A stretch of DNA of 43,367 nt from NCBI GenBank assembly GCA_903870275.1, contig CAIQCK010000001.1:1-43367 (forward strand), read 5' to 3'. The DNA is from an uncultured bacterium. Its GTDB lineage: Bacteria > Verrucomicrobiota > Verrucomicrobiia > CAIQCK01. The notes below the pieces were generated by a model, which worked only from the letters and a program-made list of their open reading frames with translations, did not search any database and was not told the origin of the DNA. A program made the translations under genes and the position numbers. Shown piece by piece: positions 9,286 to 17,650 of this stretch. The stretch's first letter is position 1, and the number at the start of each line of letters is the position of its first letter.

Positions 9286-11913
9286 ATGAAACACATCGCC
9301 ATCTTTCTCAGCCTGTTTCTCGCCATGACTGCCAACGCCAAAGACCCAAAATTCGACCTGAGCGCGCTCGGCAGCGCTTCGGTGCGCCGCGCCGTGCTCG
9401 ACAACGGAATGGTGGTGCTGTTGCGCGAGGACCACAGCGCGCCGGTGGCCAGCGTGCAGATGTGGGTGAAAACCGGCAGCATTGACGAAGGCTCGCAGAT
9501 GGGTGCGGGCCTCTCGCACATCCTGGAACACATGCTGTTCAAGGGCACCGAGAAACGCGGCGTCGGCCACATCGCGCGGGAAATCGCCGACAAGGGCGGT
9601 CACATGAACGCCTTCACCAGCTTCGAGCGGACGGTGTTCCAGGTGGACATGCCCGTGGACGGCGGCCAGCCCGGCTCGACCAGCGGCCTCGACACGGCCA
9701 TTGACGTGATGGCCGATGCAATCATGCACTCGACGCTGCCGGAGGACGAATACAAGAAGGAGCAGCAGGTGATCCTGCGCGAGCTGGCGATGAACCGCGA
9801 CGATCCCGACCGCATGACGTCGCTGTTGCTTTGGAATACCGCTTATACGACGCATCCGTATCGCCACCCGATCATCGGCTACGAGGAAATCTACCGCCGG
9901 CTGACGCGCGAGGACGCCTACCATTATTACAAGTCGCGCTACTCACCCGACAACATGGTTTTCGTCATCGTCGGCGACTTCGATTCCGTGAAAGTGGAGG
10001 CGCAGGTGCGCCAGGTGTTCAAGGATTTCCAACGGTTCCCCGTCGCACCGGTCTTCATCCCCGAGGAGCCGGAGCAGTTCGGCCGCCGCGAGGCGAATGA
10101 GGAACGGCCCGTCAACCTCACGCGCCTCGGCATCGCGTGGCACATTTGCGACGCGCGGCATCCGGATGCGCCCGCGCTCGACCTGCTGGCCTACGTCATT
10201 GGCACCGGCCGCAGTTCGCGCCTATACCAGGAACTCCGCGACCGCAAGGCGCTCGTCCAATCCGTCAGCGCGTCGTCTTACACGCCGGGCTATCCCGGCC
10301 TCTTCTCCGTCGCCGCCACGCTCGAACCCGCCAAGCGCGCCGAAACCGAAAAGGAAATGTTCGCTGAGGTCAGGAAGCTGAGCACGCAGCGGGTCTCCGC
10401 CGCCGAATTGGAGAAGGCGAAGAAGATCGCGTTCTCCACCCAGCTTTCGTCGCTCAAGACGATGGACGGCCAGGCGTCGGACATCGGCACGAACGAAACC
10501 GTCACCGGCGACCTGGAGTTCACGCGCCACTACCTCGAACGCGTTGCCGTGCTCACCGTCGCCGACCTTCAGGCGGTCGCGCGAAAATATCTCCGCGAAG
10601 ACAACTTTACCGCCGTCAGCGTCAATCCACCCGGCACGCTCGGCAAACTCGTGCGCCCGACCGCCGGACGCTCCGGGATCGAGGTAAAGCGGTTTGATCT
10701 GCCCAATGGCATGCGGCTGCTCGTGCGCGAGGATCATCGCCTGCCGTTTGTGGATTTTTACGGCACTTGCAAGGGCGGCCTGCTTGCCGAAACCGAGGCC
10801 AACAACGGCGTCACCGCGCTGATGTCGCGCTTGTTGCTCAAGGGCACCATGTCCCGCACCACCGAGCAGATCGCCGACGAGATCGAGAGCGGCGGCGGTT
10901 CCATCAGCGCCACCGGCGGCAACAACAGCTTCAACGTCTCTGCCGAGGTCCTCGCCGCCGATTTCAACAAGGCGCTCGAGGTGCTCGCTGACGTCTGGCT
11001 TCACCCGGCGTTTCCCGAAGCCGCCGTCGCCCGTGAAAAACAAATCCAGCTCGGCGCGATCAAGAGCGAGAAAGAGAAACCGACCGCCATGGCGTCGAAG
11101 TTGCTCCGCCGTGCCCTCTTTGGCGCGCATCCCTACCACATGACCTCCAACGGCACTGAGGCCAGCGTCGCCAGGCTGACGCGCGCGGACCTTGCCGCCT
11201 ACCACGACCGGCTGGTCGTTCCCGCCAACATGGTGCTGGCTGTCTGCGGCGACGTGAAAGCCGACGACGTGCGCAAGGCCGTTGAAAAACAATTCGGCAA
11301 ACTCAAATCTGTCAGCGCCGACGACGTGCTGCCGAAGAACCCGCCCGCCGCGGCGTTGACGAGCGTGGCGCGCGAGGAGGAATTCGCGCCGCGCGAACAG
11401 GCCGTCATCTTCATCGGCTACCAGGCCGTCACTGTCGCCAGCCCGGACCGGTTTGCGATGGAACTGCTCCAGGAGGGCTTGAGTGGCCTCAGTTCGCCGC
11501 TGTTCCGCCGCCTGCGTGACGAACTGGCCCTCTGCTACTACACCGGCGCCAGCCAGCTCCCCGGCCTTGAGCCAGGTTATTTCCTCTTTTACATCGGCAC
11601 CGAGCCGGCGAAGGCCGGGCTCGCCGAGAAGGAATTGGCCAAAGAGATTGCAAAGATTCGCGACACGGGCCTCGCCGCCGGCGACCTCGCCCGCGCCAAG
11701 GCCAAGATCGTCAGCGAAAAGAAAATCGCCTTCCAGTCCAACGCCGACCTGGCCGGCGAGATCGCCCTCGACGAGCTATACGGACTCGGCTACAACTTCT
11801 ACAAGGATTACGAAAAGCGATACGACGCCGTCACCGCCGCCGACATCCAGCGCGTCGCACGGAAATATTTTGGCGGCCCCGCGGCGATTGCGATTGTCAG
11901 ACCGAAGGAATAG
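9286..11913 (+). CDS. M16 family zinc metalloprotease with two fused halves, exported
   Basis: 875 residues with a cleavable signal peptide (hydrophobic IAIFLSLFLAMTANA). The N-terminal half has the inverted zinc motif HILEH at residues 78-82; the third ligand is expected in the YKKEQQVILRELAMN region about 75 residues on. The second half repeats the fold from about residue 465 (MRLLVREDHRLPFVDFYG), but the matching helix reads ALMSRLLLKG and lacks the HxxEH residues, so it is the non-catalytic partner half. SSPLFRRLRDELALCYYTGA near 735 is the conserved substrate-pocket segment. This resembles the one-chain pitrilysin-like clamshell proteases, which digest unfolded peptides. It should work in the periplasm. 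The stop is followed at once by a repeat hairpin. Confidence 0.94.
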   Translation: MKHIAIFLSLFLAMTANAKDPKFDLSALGSASVRRAVLDNGMVVLLREDHSAPVASVQMWVKTGSIDEGSQMGAGLSHILEHMLFKGTEKRGVGHIAREIADKGGHMNAFTSFERTVFQVDMPVDGGQPGSTSGLDTAIDVMADAIMHSTLPEDEYKKEQQVILRELAMNRDDPDRMTSLLLWNTAYTTHPYRHPIIGYEEIYRRLTREDAYHYYKSRYSPDNMVFVIVGDFDSVKVEAQVRQVFKDFQRFPVAPVFIPEEPEQFGRREANEERPVNLTRLGIAWHICDARHPDAPALDLLAYVIGTGRSSRLYQELRDRKALVQSVSASSYTPGYPGLFSVAATLEPAKRAETEKEMFAEVRKLSTQRVSAAELEKAKKIAFSTQLSSLKTMDGQASDIGTNETVTGDLEFTRHYLERVAVLTVADLQAVARKYLREDNFTAVSVNPPGTLGKLVRPTAGRSGIEVKRFDLPNGMRLLVREDHRLPFVDFYGTCKGGLLAETEANNGVTALMSRLLLKGTMSRTTEQIADEIESGGGSISATGGNNSFNVSAEVLAADFNKALEVLADVWLHPAFPEAAVAREKQIQLGAIKSEKEKPTAMASKLLRRALFGAHPYHMTSNGTEASVARLTRADLAAYHDRLVVPANMVLAVCGDVKADDVRKAVEKQFGKLKSVSADDVLPKNPPAAALTSVAREEEFAPREQAVIFIGYQAVTVASPDRFAMELLQEGLSGLSSPLFRRLRDELALCYYTGASQLPGLEPGYFLFYIGTEPAKAGLAEKELAKEIAKIRDTGLAAGDLARAKAKIVSEKKIAFQSNADLAGEIALDELYGLGYNFYKDYEKRYDAVTAADIQRVARKYFGGPAAIAIVRPKE

Positions 11914-11918
11914 GACGA

Positions 11919-12006
11919 TGGAGTAATGGAGAAATGGAGTAGTGGAGCAATGGGAACGGAATTTTTCCGACCCAACACTCCATCACTCCAGTACTCCACC
12001 ACTCCA
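11919..12006. repeat. Inverted repeat made of tggagt tandem units
   Basis: The left arm (11919-11954) consists of tggagt/atggag units of 8-9 bases. The right arm (11971-12006) is its imperfect reverse complement (actccatcactcca type), agreeing at roughly three quarters of 36 positions, with a 16-base loop. The same unit occurs at 14843-14915 and 17790-17825. It fills the space between the M16 and DUF1844 genes. Confidence 0.85.
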
Positions 12007-12031
12007 ATCTTCCCAGTTTGCGAAAGGATCT

Positions 12032-12517
12032 ATGGCTGAAGTGCAACAACAAGACCCGATGGCTGAGCAGCACGACACCGAGTTGTTCTATATGCTCGTG
12101 CGGATGATCTCCACCAACGCCCTGCTCGCGCTCGGCAAGCTCGCCCCCGAAGGCCAGCAACCGCCGCCGCCCGACCTCGAAGCCGGCGCTGCCTTCGTGG
12201 ACATGCTCGGCATGTTGGAGGCCAAGACCGCCGGCCACCGCAATGCGCACGAGGAACAGATCATCAAGAGCAGCCTCGACCAGCTTCAGATCATCTTCGT
12301 CGAGGTCGCCCGCAAAGCCGGCAGCGAAACGCCCGCGCCCGAAGCCGCGCCGGGAATCGTGACGCCATCTGGCTCCGCGCAGCCTGCCGCCGCAGCGCCG
12401 CAACCGGCTGCTCCTGCGCCGTCACCCGCCGCCTCGAAACCCGCCGCGCCGTCCGCGCCTTCAGGTCCGCCGCCCGAAGAAAAGGTCAAATACCGCAAGT
12501 CCTACGGCGAAAGCTGA
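12032..12517 (+). CDS. DUF1844 family protein
   Basis: 161 residues from the ATG at 12032, which has the ribosome site aaagga seven bases upstream. A longer in-frame start at 11942 would translate the tggagt repeat and is rejected. Residues 15-95 match the DUF1844 pattern: FYMLVRMISTNALLALGKLA, then AAFVDMLGMLEAKTAGHRNAHEE and LDQLQIIFVEVA. The rest is an alanine/proline-rich, probably disordered tail ending in VKYRKSYGES. The family is widespread in Bacteroidetes, Planctomycetes and Verrucomicrobia and has no proven role. It converges with the ABC permease gene across a perfect inverted repeat. Confidence 0.88.
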   Translation: MAEVQQQDPMAEQHDTELFYMLVRMISTNALLALGKLAPEGQQPPPPDLEAGAAFVDMLGMLEAKTAGHRNAHEEQIIKSSLDQLQIIFVEVARKAGSETPAPEAAPGIVTPSGSAQPAAAAPQPAAPAPSPAASKPAAPSAPSGPPPEEKVKYRKSYGES

Positions 12518-12561
12518 GTTTATGTTAGTGGGGTGTCTGCGTTAGGCGGATAGCGCGTTGT

Positions 12562-12688
12562 GTAGCCGCCGACGTAAGGAGGCGGAGCCGTTGAAATGCG
12601 TCCGTGGCGAGCATGGCCGGCCTCTTGTACGCTTCATGCGCAACGGCATCGTCGCTTCATTCCACCGCCTCCTTACGTCGGCGGCTAC
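12562..12688. repeat. Perfect 24-base inverted repeat with 79-base loop
   Basis: Arms at 12562-12585 and 12665-12688 are exact reverse complements (gtagccgccgacgtaaggag at the left end). It lies between convergent genes. A single arm of the same family is at 32890-32909 and a degenerate opposite arm at 33208-33227, so it is a dispersed element; it may double as a transcription barrier. Confidence 0.92.
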
Positions 12689-12712
12689 GGAATTGCTGCA
12701 TTCGGCGTTGGT

Positions 12713-13888
12713 TTAATCCAGCCGCTTCCTGAACCGCAGCAGCACCACTGACATCATCACGCCGAAAAACGCCGCCATTGGCCAGAGGTCGCGGCCAACT
12801 TCCGCCAGCGTTGCGCCGCGCAGCAGGATGCCGCGCGACATGCGGTTGAAATGCGTCAGCGGCAGCATCTCGCCGATCCATTGCGCCGGCACGGGCATGC
12901 CGTCGAACGGGAACATGAAACCGGAGAGCAGGATGCTCGGTAGGAAGAAGAAGAACGTGAGCTGCATCGCCTGAAACTGGTTCTGCGCGAACGTCGAGTT
13001 CAGCAGGCCCATCGTCAGATTCGCAATGATGAAGGCGAGGCCGGCGATGTAGAGGTCCACCAGCGAGCCGCGGATCGGCACGTGGAAGAGCACGACGCCG
13101 AGGCCGAGGATGATGGAGATTTGCACCAGCCCGACGCCGATGCACGGCACGATCTTGCCAATCATCAGTTCCGCCGTCCGCACCGGCGTGGTAATGAGCA
13201 TTTCCAGCGTGCCGCGCTCGCGTTCACGGACGATGGCCACCGCTGTGAACAGCACCATCGTCATGGTCAGGATCACGCCGAGCAGCGCCGGCACAATGGA
13301 GACGGCCGAAATGCGCTCCGGGTTGTAATCGAGCCGTATCTCGAACGCGGGAACGGAGATCGCGATGGGCGGCACGTTGAACGGCACGACGGCAGTGGAG
13401 AATGAATGGGTGCGCTCCTCCACGGCGGCGTTGCGCGACGCGGCGGAGGCCTTGACGCCGGGGAGACGCAACTGCGCGACCTGCACCGCCGCCTGGCCGA
13501 CGATCGGGTCGCTGCCGTCCACGAGCAATTGCGCCGGCTGGCTCTCGCCGCGCTCGACGCGCCGCGCGTAGTCGAACGGAATGACAATGCCGACGGAGAT
13601 GCGGCCTTCCTTGAGCCACTGCTCCAGTTCGCGCGGGCCGGACGCCGCGCCGACGATATCCACCACCTGCGTCTGCTGGACCATCGCGATCAACTCGCGC
13701 GACAGGTCGGTGCGCGACTCGTCGCTTACCGCCGCGCGCAGATGCCGCACGTCGCTGTTGATGGCGTAACCAAAAATGGTGAGTTGGATCAGCGGGATCA
13801 TGACGATCATCCCGAACGAGACGCGGTCCCGCTTCAACTGGCGGAACTCCTTCTGCATGATCGCGAAGAGGCGACGCAGGCTGTTCAT
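12713..13888 (-). CDS. ABC-2 type transporter permease
   Basis: 391 residues. The start ATG (13888-13886) overlaps the stop of the ATPase gene by four bases, a sign of translational coupling. The N-terminus (MQKEFRQLKRDRVSFGMIVM) leads into the first membrane helix (about residues 24-44). A large periplasmic domain covers roughly 45-180. Five hydrophobic helices follow in the second half, with the LERERGTLEMLITTP-like segment (here VRERERGTLEMLITTPV), the hallmark coupling region of ABC-2 permeases. It belongs to the YbhR/YhhJ-type exporters that work with a MacA/HlyD-like adaptor. Only one permease gene is present, so the channel is probably a homodimer. The cargo is unknown; drugs, lipids or cell-envelope material are usual. 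Confidence 0.93.
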   Translation of the reverse strand: MNSLRRLFAIMQKEFRQLKRDRVSFGMIVMIPLIQLTIFGYAINSDVRHLRAAVSDESRTDLSRELIAMVQQTQVVDIVGAASGPRELEQWLKEGRISVGIVIPFDYARRVERGESQPAQLLVDGSDPIVGQAAVQVAQLRLPGVKASAASRNAAVEERTHSFSTAVVPFNVPPIAISVPAFEIRLDYNPERISAVSIVPALLGVILTMTMVLFTAVAIVRERERGTLEMLITTPVRTAELMIGKIVPCIGVGLVQISIILGLGVVLFHVPIRGSLVDLYIAGLAFIIANLTMGLLNSTFAQNQFQAMQLTFFFFLPSILLSGFMFPFDGMPVPAQWIGEMLPLTHFNRMSRGILLRGATLAEVGRDLWPMAAFFGVMMSVVLLRFRKRLD

Positions 13889-14889
13889 GCGGCGCTCCTC
13901 TCCGCCTCGCGCTTGCGGCGGGCGATGGTGACGGCAACAAACACGTCCTCCAGTCCCGGCCGCGCGGACGTCACCTGGCCCTTCAGTCCGGCGTCGCGCA
14001 GTGCCGCCGTCACGACGCCGACGGGATCGCTCGCGCCTTCGTCCACGAGGATGTGCAGGTGCGTTCCAATCTGCGCCACACTGAGCACGCCGGCGGCGCG
14101 GTGCAACGCGGTCTGCGCCTCGCGTGGTGTGGCGGTCTCGACCTCGACGACGCGCTGGCCGAGCGCCTCGGCCAGCCGGCGAGGGCGCCCGCTGGCGGCA
14201 AGCCGGCCGACGTCGAGGATGGACAGGCTGTGACAACGCTCGGCTTCGTCCATGTAATGCGTGCTGACGAGAATCGTCGTGCCGCCGTCGCTGATGTCGA
14301 AGAGACTCTCCCAAAAATCGCGCCGGTTTTGCGGGTCCACCGCCGCGGTCGGCTCGTCGAGGAAGAGCAGCTTCGGCTCGTGCAACACCGCCGCCGACAG
14401 CGCGAGCCGCTGCCGCTCGCCGCCGGAGAGCGTGCCGACGATCTGGCGGCGCCGGTCGTTCAAGCCGTAGCGGCCGAGCAATTCATCCACGCGGAGGCGG
14501 CGTTTTTTGGCCGGCAGCCCTTGCACGACCGCGACGAACTCGAGGTTCTCGATCACCGTGAGGTCTTCGTAGAGCGAGAACCGCTGCGTCATGTAGCCGA
14601 TCTGGCGGCGAATCGCCTCAGCCTCGTGCGCCACGTCCATGCCGAGCACCTTCGCCGTGCCGGCGCTCGGCCGCAACAGGCCGCAGAGCATCCGCAGCGT
14701 CGTGGTCTTGCCGGAACCATTCGGCCCGAGAAAGCCGTGGATGCGCCCGCGCTCCACGGTCAGGTCCAGCGCGTCCACGGCCGCCACGTGGCCGAACCGC
14801 CGTGTGAGCCCGTGGGCTTCGATGGCCGGGCCGTCGGAAGGCTGGAGTGATGGAGTGGTGGAGTGTTGAAGTGGTGGGTTCTCTTGCAT
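13885..14889 (-). CDS. ABC transporter ATP-binding protein
   Basis: 334 residues. Walker A is GPNGSGKTTT (55-64), the Q-loop lies in GYMTQRFSLYEDLTV, the signature is LSGGERQRLALSAA and Walker B is LLFLDEPTAAVDP, followed by the H-loop in VSTHYMDEAERC. A C-terminal extension of about 90 residues is typical of ATPases that pair with ABC-2 permeases. The first 20 residues (MQENPPLQHSTTPSLQPSDG) are translated from the tggagt-type repeat, and the start codon sits in the loop of that hairpin. No better start is seen before the conserved domain begins at residue 22. It powers the exporter made with the permease and the lipoprotein adaptor. Confidence 0.94.
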   Translation of the reverse strand: MQENPPLQHSTTPSLQPSDGPAIEAHGLTRRFGHVAAVDALDLTVERGRIHGFLGPNGSGKTTTLRMLCGLLRPSAGTAKVLGMDVAHEAEAIRRQIGYMTQRFSLYEDLTVIENLEFVAVVQGLPAKKRRLRVDELLGRYGLNDRRRQIVGTLSGGERQRLALSAAVLHEPKLLFLDEPTAAVDPQNRRDFWESLFDISDGGTTILVSTHYMDEAERCHSLSILDVGRLAASGRPRRLAEALGQRVVEVETATPREAQTALHRAAGVLSVAQIGTHLHILVDEGASDPVGVVTAALRDAGLKGQVTSARPGLEDVFVAVTIARRKREAERSAA

Positions 14890-14915
14890 TACTCCAATAC
14901 TCCATCACTCCATTA
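14843..14915. repeat. tggagt-unit inverted repeat spanning a gene junction
   Basis: Units tggagtgatggagtggtgga (14843 on) face actccaatactccatcactcc (14891 on). The left arm codes for the first residues of the ABC ATPase. The right arm reaches the stop codon of the adaptor gene (14915-14913). It is the same repeat family as at 11919-12006. Confidence 0.82.
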
Positions 14916-15884
14916 CTTCGTCGTGAATCGCACCGTCACCGGCAAACCGACCGGCAACTCGCGTGCTTCCGGCTCGATCAGATCCATCTTCGCCGCGAAG
15001 GACAGCCGGCCGCGCTCGCGATCGGTCAGTGCGTAAAACGGCGTGAAACTCGCCTCGCTGGAAACGGTCCGCACGCGCGCTGTGAACTCGCGCGCCACGC
15101 CGTCGGCCGTCGCCGTTCCCTCGCGGCCGGGCGTCACGAGGGTTCGCGCCCGTTCCGGCACGAACACGCGGGCGTAAGGCCGCTCCAAATCCAGCAGCGT
15201 CGCCATGCTCGCGTTGGCCGGCACACGCTCGCCGACGCGGAACGGCAGCACGTCCACGCGGCAGGCGCGCGGCGCGATGAGCGAGAGCTGGCTGTGCCGC
15301 ACCTCCGCCTCGCGCATCCGCGCGCCGGCAGCCTCGTATGTCGCGCGCTGGGCGCGGATGTCCTCGCCGCGCGCGCCGGTTTCAAACAAACGGAGATTCT
15401 CCGCCGCCCGGCGCTTGTCCGCCTCGGCGGCTTCGAGCGTGGTCTTCGCCGTGTCGAACACCGCCTGCGATTCCGCCCTTGGCATCAACGCCTTGGCGCG
15501 CTGAAACTCAATGGCGGCGATTTCGACGCGTGCCATGGCGGCCTGATAGCTGGCGCGCGATTGCGCGATTTCTTCCGAACGGAAACCGACCTCCAGTTCG
15601 TTGAGCTTCTCCTTCTCGGCATCACGAACGTGCTGGAGCGAGGCGATCTCCTCCTTCAACCGCGTATCGTCGAGCCGGGCGACGACCGTGCCCGCCGCCA
15701 CCGTCTGGCCCTCATGCACCGGCAGCTCCGCCAGCAGCTCCGTCACCGGCGCAAGCATCTCCAACCGGTCGCGCTCGACGGTGCCGACCATAATGATGGC
15801 GTTGTCTGGAGTACGTGGATTGCAACCGGCTGAAAAAACCAAAGCCAGGAAGCCGAGCGCAGCGAGATGGCGGCGGACCGTCAT
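14913..15884 (-). CDS. Periplasmic adaptor (HlyD/MFP family) lipoprotein of an ABC exporter
   Basis: 323 residues. The lipoprotein signal is short, with lipobox FSAGC and the lipidated cysteine at residue 21. Then comes the split lipoyl/barrel-sandwich half (MLAPVTELLAELPVHEGQTVAAGTVVARLDD), a coiled-coil hairpin rich in E, K, A and R (about 75-195), the second half (LSLIAPRACRVDVLPFRVGERV) and a beta-barrel. It links an inner-membrane exporter to the outer membrane or releases cargo in the periplasm. It is first in the minus-strand operon with the ATPase and permease, the gene order of YbhG-F-S-R-like systems. Confidence 0.92.
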   Translation of the reverse strand: MTVRRHLAALGFLALVFSAGCNPRTPDNAIIMVGTVERDRLEMLAPVTELLAELPVHEGQTVAAGTVVARLDDTRLKEEIASLQHVRDAEKEKLNELEVGFRSEEIAQSRASYQAAMARVEIAAIEFQRAKALMPRAESQAVFDTAKTTLEAAEADKRRAAENLRLFETGARGEDIRAQRATYEAAGARMREAEVRHSQLSLIAPRACRVDVLPFRVGERVPANASMATLLDLERPYARVFVPERARTLVTPGREGTATADGVAREFTARVRTVSSEASFTPFYALTDRERGRLSFAAKMDLIEPEARELPVGLPVTVRFTTK

Positions 15885-15970
15885 GACCTAAGTGTTTTGC
15901 AGCAAGTGACCAAAGTCAAGGAACGAGCCGCGCGCGGCCCGGACCCAGCGCTGATTCGAAAAGCTCCAAC

Positions 15971-16789
15971 TTACGCCGCCGGCTCCGCGCCGTCGTGGGC
16001 CACGATCCGGTAACGCAGCGCAAGCTTCGCGCCCGACTTGAGGGTGAACGGCTCGGCCATGTTGAACGCCGGCGAAAACCAGCCGTCTTCGCGGCACATC
16101 CACGGCGTCGGATAATGCGGATTGGCCGGGTCGTCGTGGATCGTGATGCCGGCCCACACGTCCGGCCCGCCGTCCTTGCCGGCCGCGATCGGGCCGCTGT
16201 AATCGCACCACGCCGAGCTCTGGCCGAAAATGGCTTTCTCGTTCACGCGTCCTGCCGCATCGGTGATTTTTCCGCCGCCTGCGGCAACGCCGATGGTCTT
16301 TGCGACGCGACAGGCGAGGAAACCAAACTTCGTCACCCCAAATGTGACTTCGGCATTGTGCACAGTGAATTCCAACGCCACCAACAGCGCGCCGTCGGCG
16401 CGCAACGTGAACTCGCGCGTCTCCTCCAGCAACGGTGTGGCACCCACCAGCCAGAAATTCTTCGATGCGACCGTGCCTTGTTCGACGCCGCTCTCCAGCT
16501 TCAGCAAGCGCTCGTGGCCACACGGGTGCTCCCTATCGGCCCAGAACTTATGTCCATTCACATCCGAGTGCGCGATGAAGATGCCGCGATGATGACTGTG
16601 GCTGACGAGGTCCACCGAGTGGCCGCAGGCGAGCACGTTGTGGCCCTGCGGCGTGAGCAGCGGGTAAATGAACGGCCGCGGGTAGATCGCGCCGAAATGG
16701 TAGTTGAACACCAGCCGGCCGTCACGCGTGACGACGACGCGGTCGCCGGGTTCCTGGAAACATTGGATGCGAGGAAATGGGATGGCCAT
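15971..16789 (-). CDS. DUF6807 (PmoA-like) family protein
   Basis: 272 residues from the ATG at 16789, chosen because the domain starts at once (PFPRIQCFQEPGDRVVVTRDG). The long frame reaching further upstream has no ribosome site and overlaps the divergent promoter. Typical segments are RPFIYPLLTPQGHNVL, HSHHRGIFIAHSDVNG, and near the end AGITIHDDPANPHYPTPW. This family is often labelled methane oxygenase PmoA in databases, which is a misnomer; it has no membrane helices or copper site and is common beside carbohydrate-degradation genes in Verrucomicrobia and Planctomycetes. The clustered histidines may be functional, but no reaction is established. It is divergent from the nucleotidyltransferase gene. 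Confidence 0.85.
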   Translation of the reverse strand: MAIPFPRIQCFQEPGDRVVVTRDGRLVFNYHFGAIYPRPFIYPLLTPQGHNVLACGHSVDLVSHSHHRGIFIAHSDVNGHKFWADREHPCGHERLLKLESGVEQGTVASKNFWLVGATPLLEETREFTLRADGALLVALEFTVHNAEVTFGVTKFGFLACRVAKTIGVAAGGGKITDAAGRVNEKAIFGQSSAWCDYSGPIAAGKDGGPDVWAGITIHDDPANPHYPTPWMCREDGWFSPAFNMAEPFTLKSGAKLALRYRIVAHDGAEPAA

Positions 16790-16913
16790 GACGTGTCTCC
16801 GCAGTGTGTTTGACGACACAGGCATTTTCGGCCGCGCGGCGGACGCGGTCAAGCTTTTGTCTCCGGCCCGCGGCGTGATGAGCGCAACGGGTTGCGCACC
16901 GTGGCGGTCTGAG

Positions 16914-16942
16914 TTGACTTGGCGCGCGGGCGAAACTACAAC
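16914..16942 (+). promoter_or_regulatory. Promoter of the nucleotidyltransferase gene, apparently leaderless
   Basis: A ttgact (16914-16919) and tacaac (16937-16942) have 17-base spacing. Transcription is predicted at or next to the GTG start at 16949, so the message would be leaderless. This also supports choosing that GTG. Confidence 0.5.
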
Positions 16943-16948
16943 GACGGC

Positions 16949-17650
16949 GTGATTCAAGCTGTCATACTTGCGGGTGGACGCGGCGAGCGGTTGCGACCGC
17001 TGACGGACAATGTTCCCAAACCGATGGTGCCGGTCCACGGCCGGCCGTATCTCGCCTATCAGCTCGACGAGTTGAAACGGCAGGGCATCGCGGATGTCGT
17101 GCTGCTGACCGGCTATCTCGGCGAAACGATCGAAAACTATTTTGGCGACGGCACCGCGAGCGGAATGCGGCTGCGCTACTCGCGCGAGCCGTCGCCACTC
17201 GGCACGGGCGGCGCGTTGAAGCTGGCCGAGCCGCTGCTGGCGGAGGATTTCCTGCTGATCTACGGTGATTCCTATCTGCCAATTCGTTACGCGGAGGCCA
17301 TAGAACGGCTGCGCGCGACGGAGGCGGAGGCGTTGGTGGTGGCGCTGGAGAACACGCCCGCGGTGGTGGACGTGCCCAACAACATGGCGCTCGGCGCGGA
17401 CGGTTTCGTGGCGCGCTACGAGAAGGGCGCGGGCGCGGCAGCGGGGTTGACGCACGTCGAGGCGGGCGTGCTGGTGCTGACGCGGCGGCTGGTGCGGCGG
17501 ATTCCGGCCGGGCGCGTGGTGTCGCTGGAGCAGGAGTTTTTTCCGCAACTGATCGCCGCCCGCCAACTCGCGGCGTTTGCAACGACGCGACGGTTCTACG
17601 ACATTGGGACGCCGAGCCGGTTGAAGGAAATCGAAGCGGTGCTGCAATGA
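16949..17650 (+). CDS. Sugar-phosphate nucleotidyltransferase
   Basis: 233 residues from the GTG at 16949. The product begins directly with the nucleotide-binding loop: VIQAVILAGGRGERLRPLTDNVPKPM. This is the G-G-x-G-x-R motif with the PKPM lysine, as in mannose-1-phosphate or heptose-1-phosphate guanylyltransferases and glucose-1-phosphate thymidylyltransferases. PLGTGGALKLAEPLL and the metal-binding LLIYGDSYLP are also present. The short length without a C-terminal hexapeptide domain favours the HddC/RmlA-core type. It makes an activated NDP-sugar for glycan or envelope synthesis. Its stop overlaps the ATG of the GH116-like gene (ATGA), so the two are translationally coupled. Which sugar and nucleotide it uses is not clear. 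Confidence 0.9.
   Translation: MIQAVILAGGRGERLRPLTDNVPKPMVPVHGRPYLAYQLDELKRQGIADVVLLTGYLGETIENYFGDGTASGMRLRYSREPSPLGTGGALKLAEPLLAEDFLLIYGDSYLPIRYAEAIERLRATEAEALVVALENTPAVVDVPNNMALGADGFVARYEKGAGAAAGLTHVEAGVLVLTRRLVRRIPAGRVVSLEQEFFPQLIAARQLAAFATTRRFYDIGTPSRLKEIEAVLQ

Noticed and set aside
15971..16789. Methane monooxygenase subunit PmoA
   Set aside because: The label attached to this family is misleading. There are no membrane helices or metal-site features of the real PmoA, and no pmoB or pmoC.
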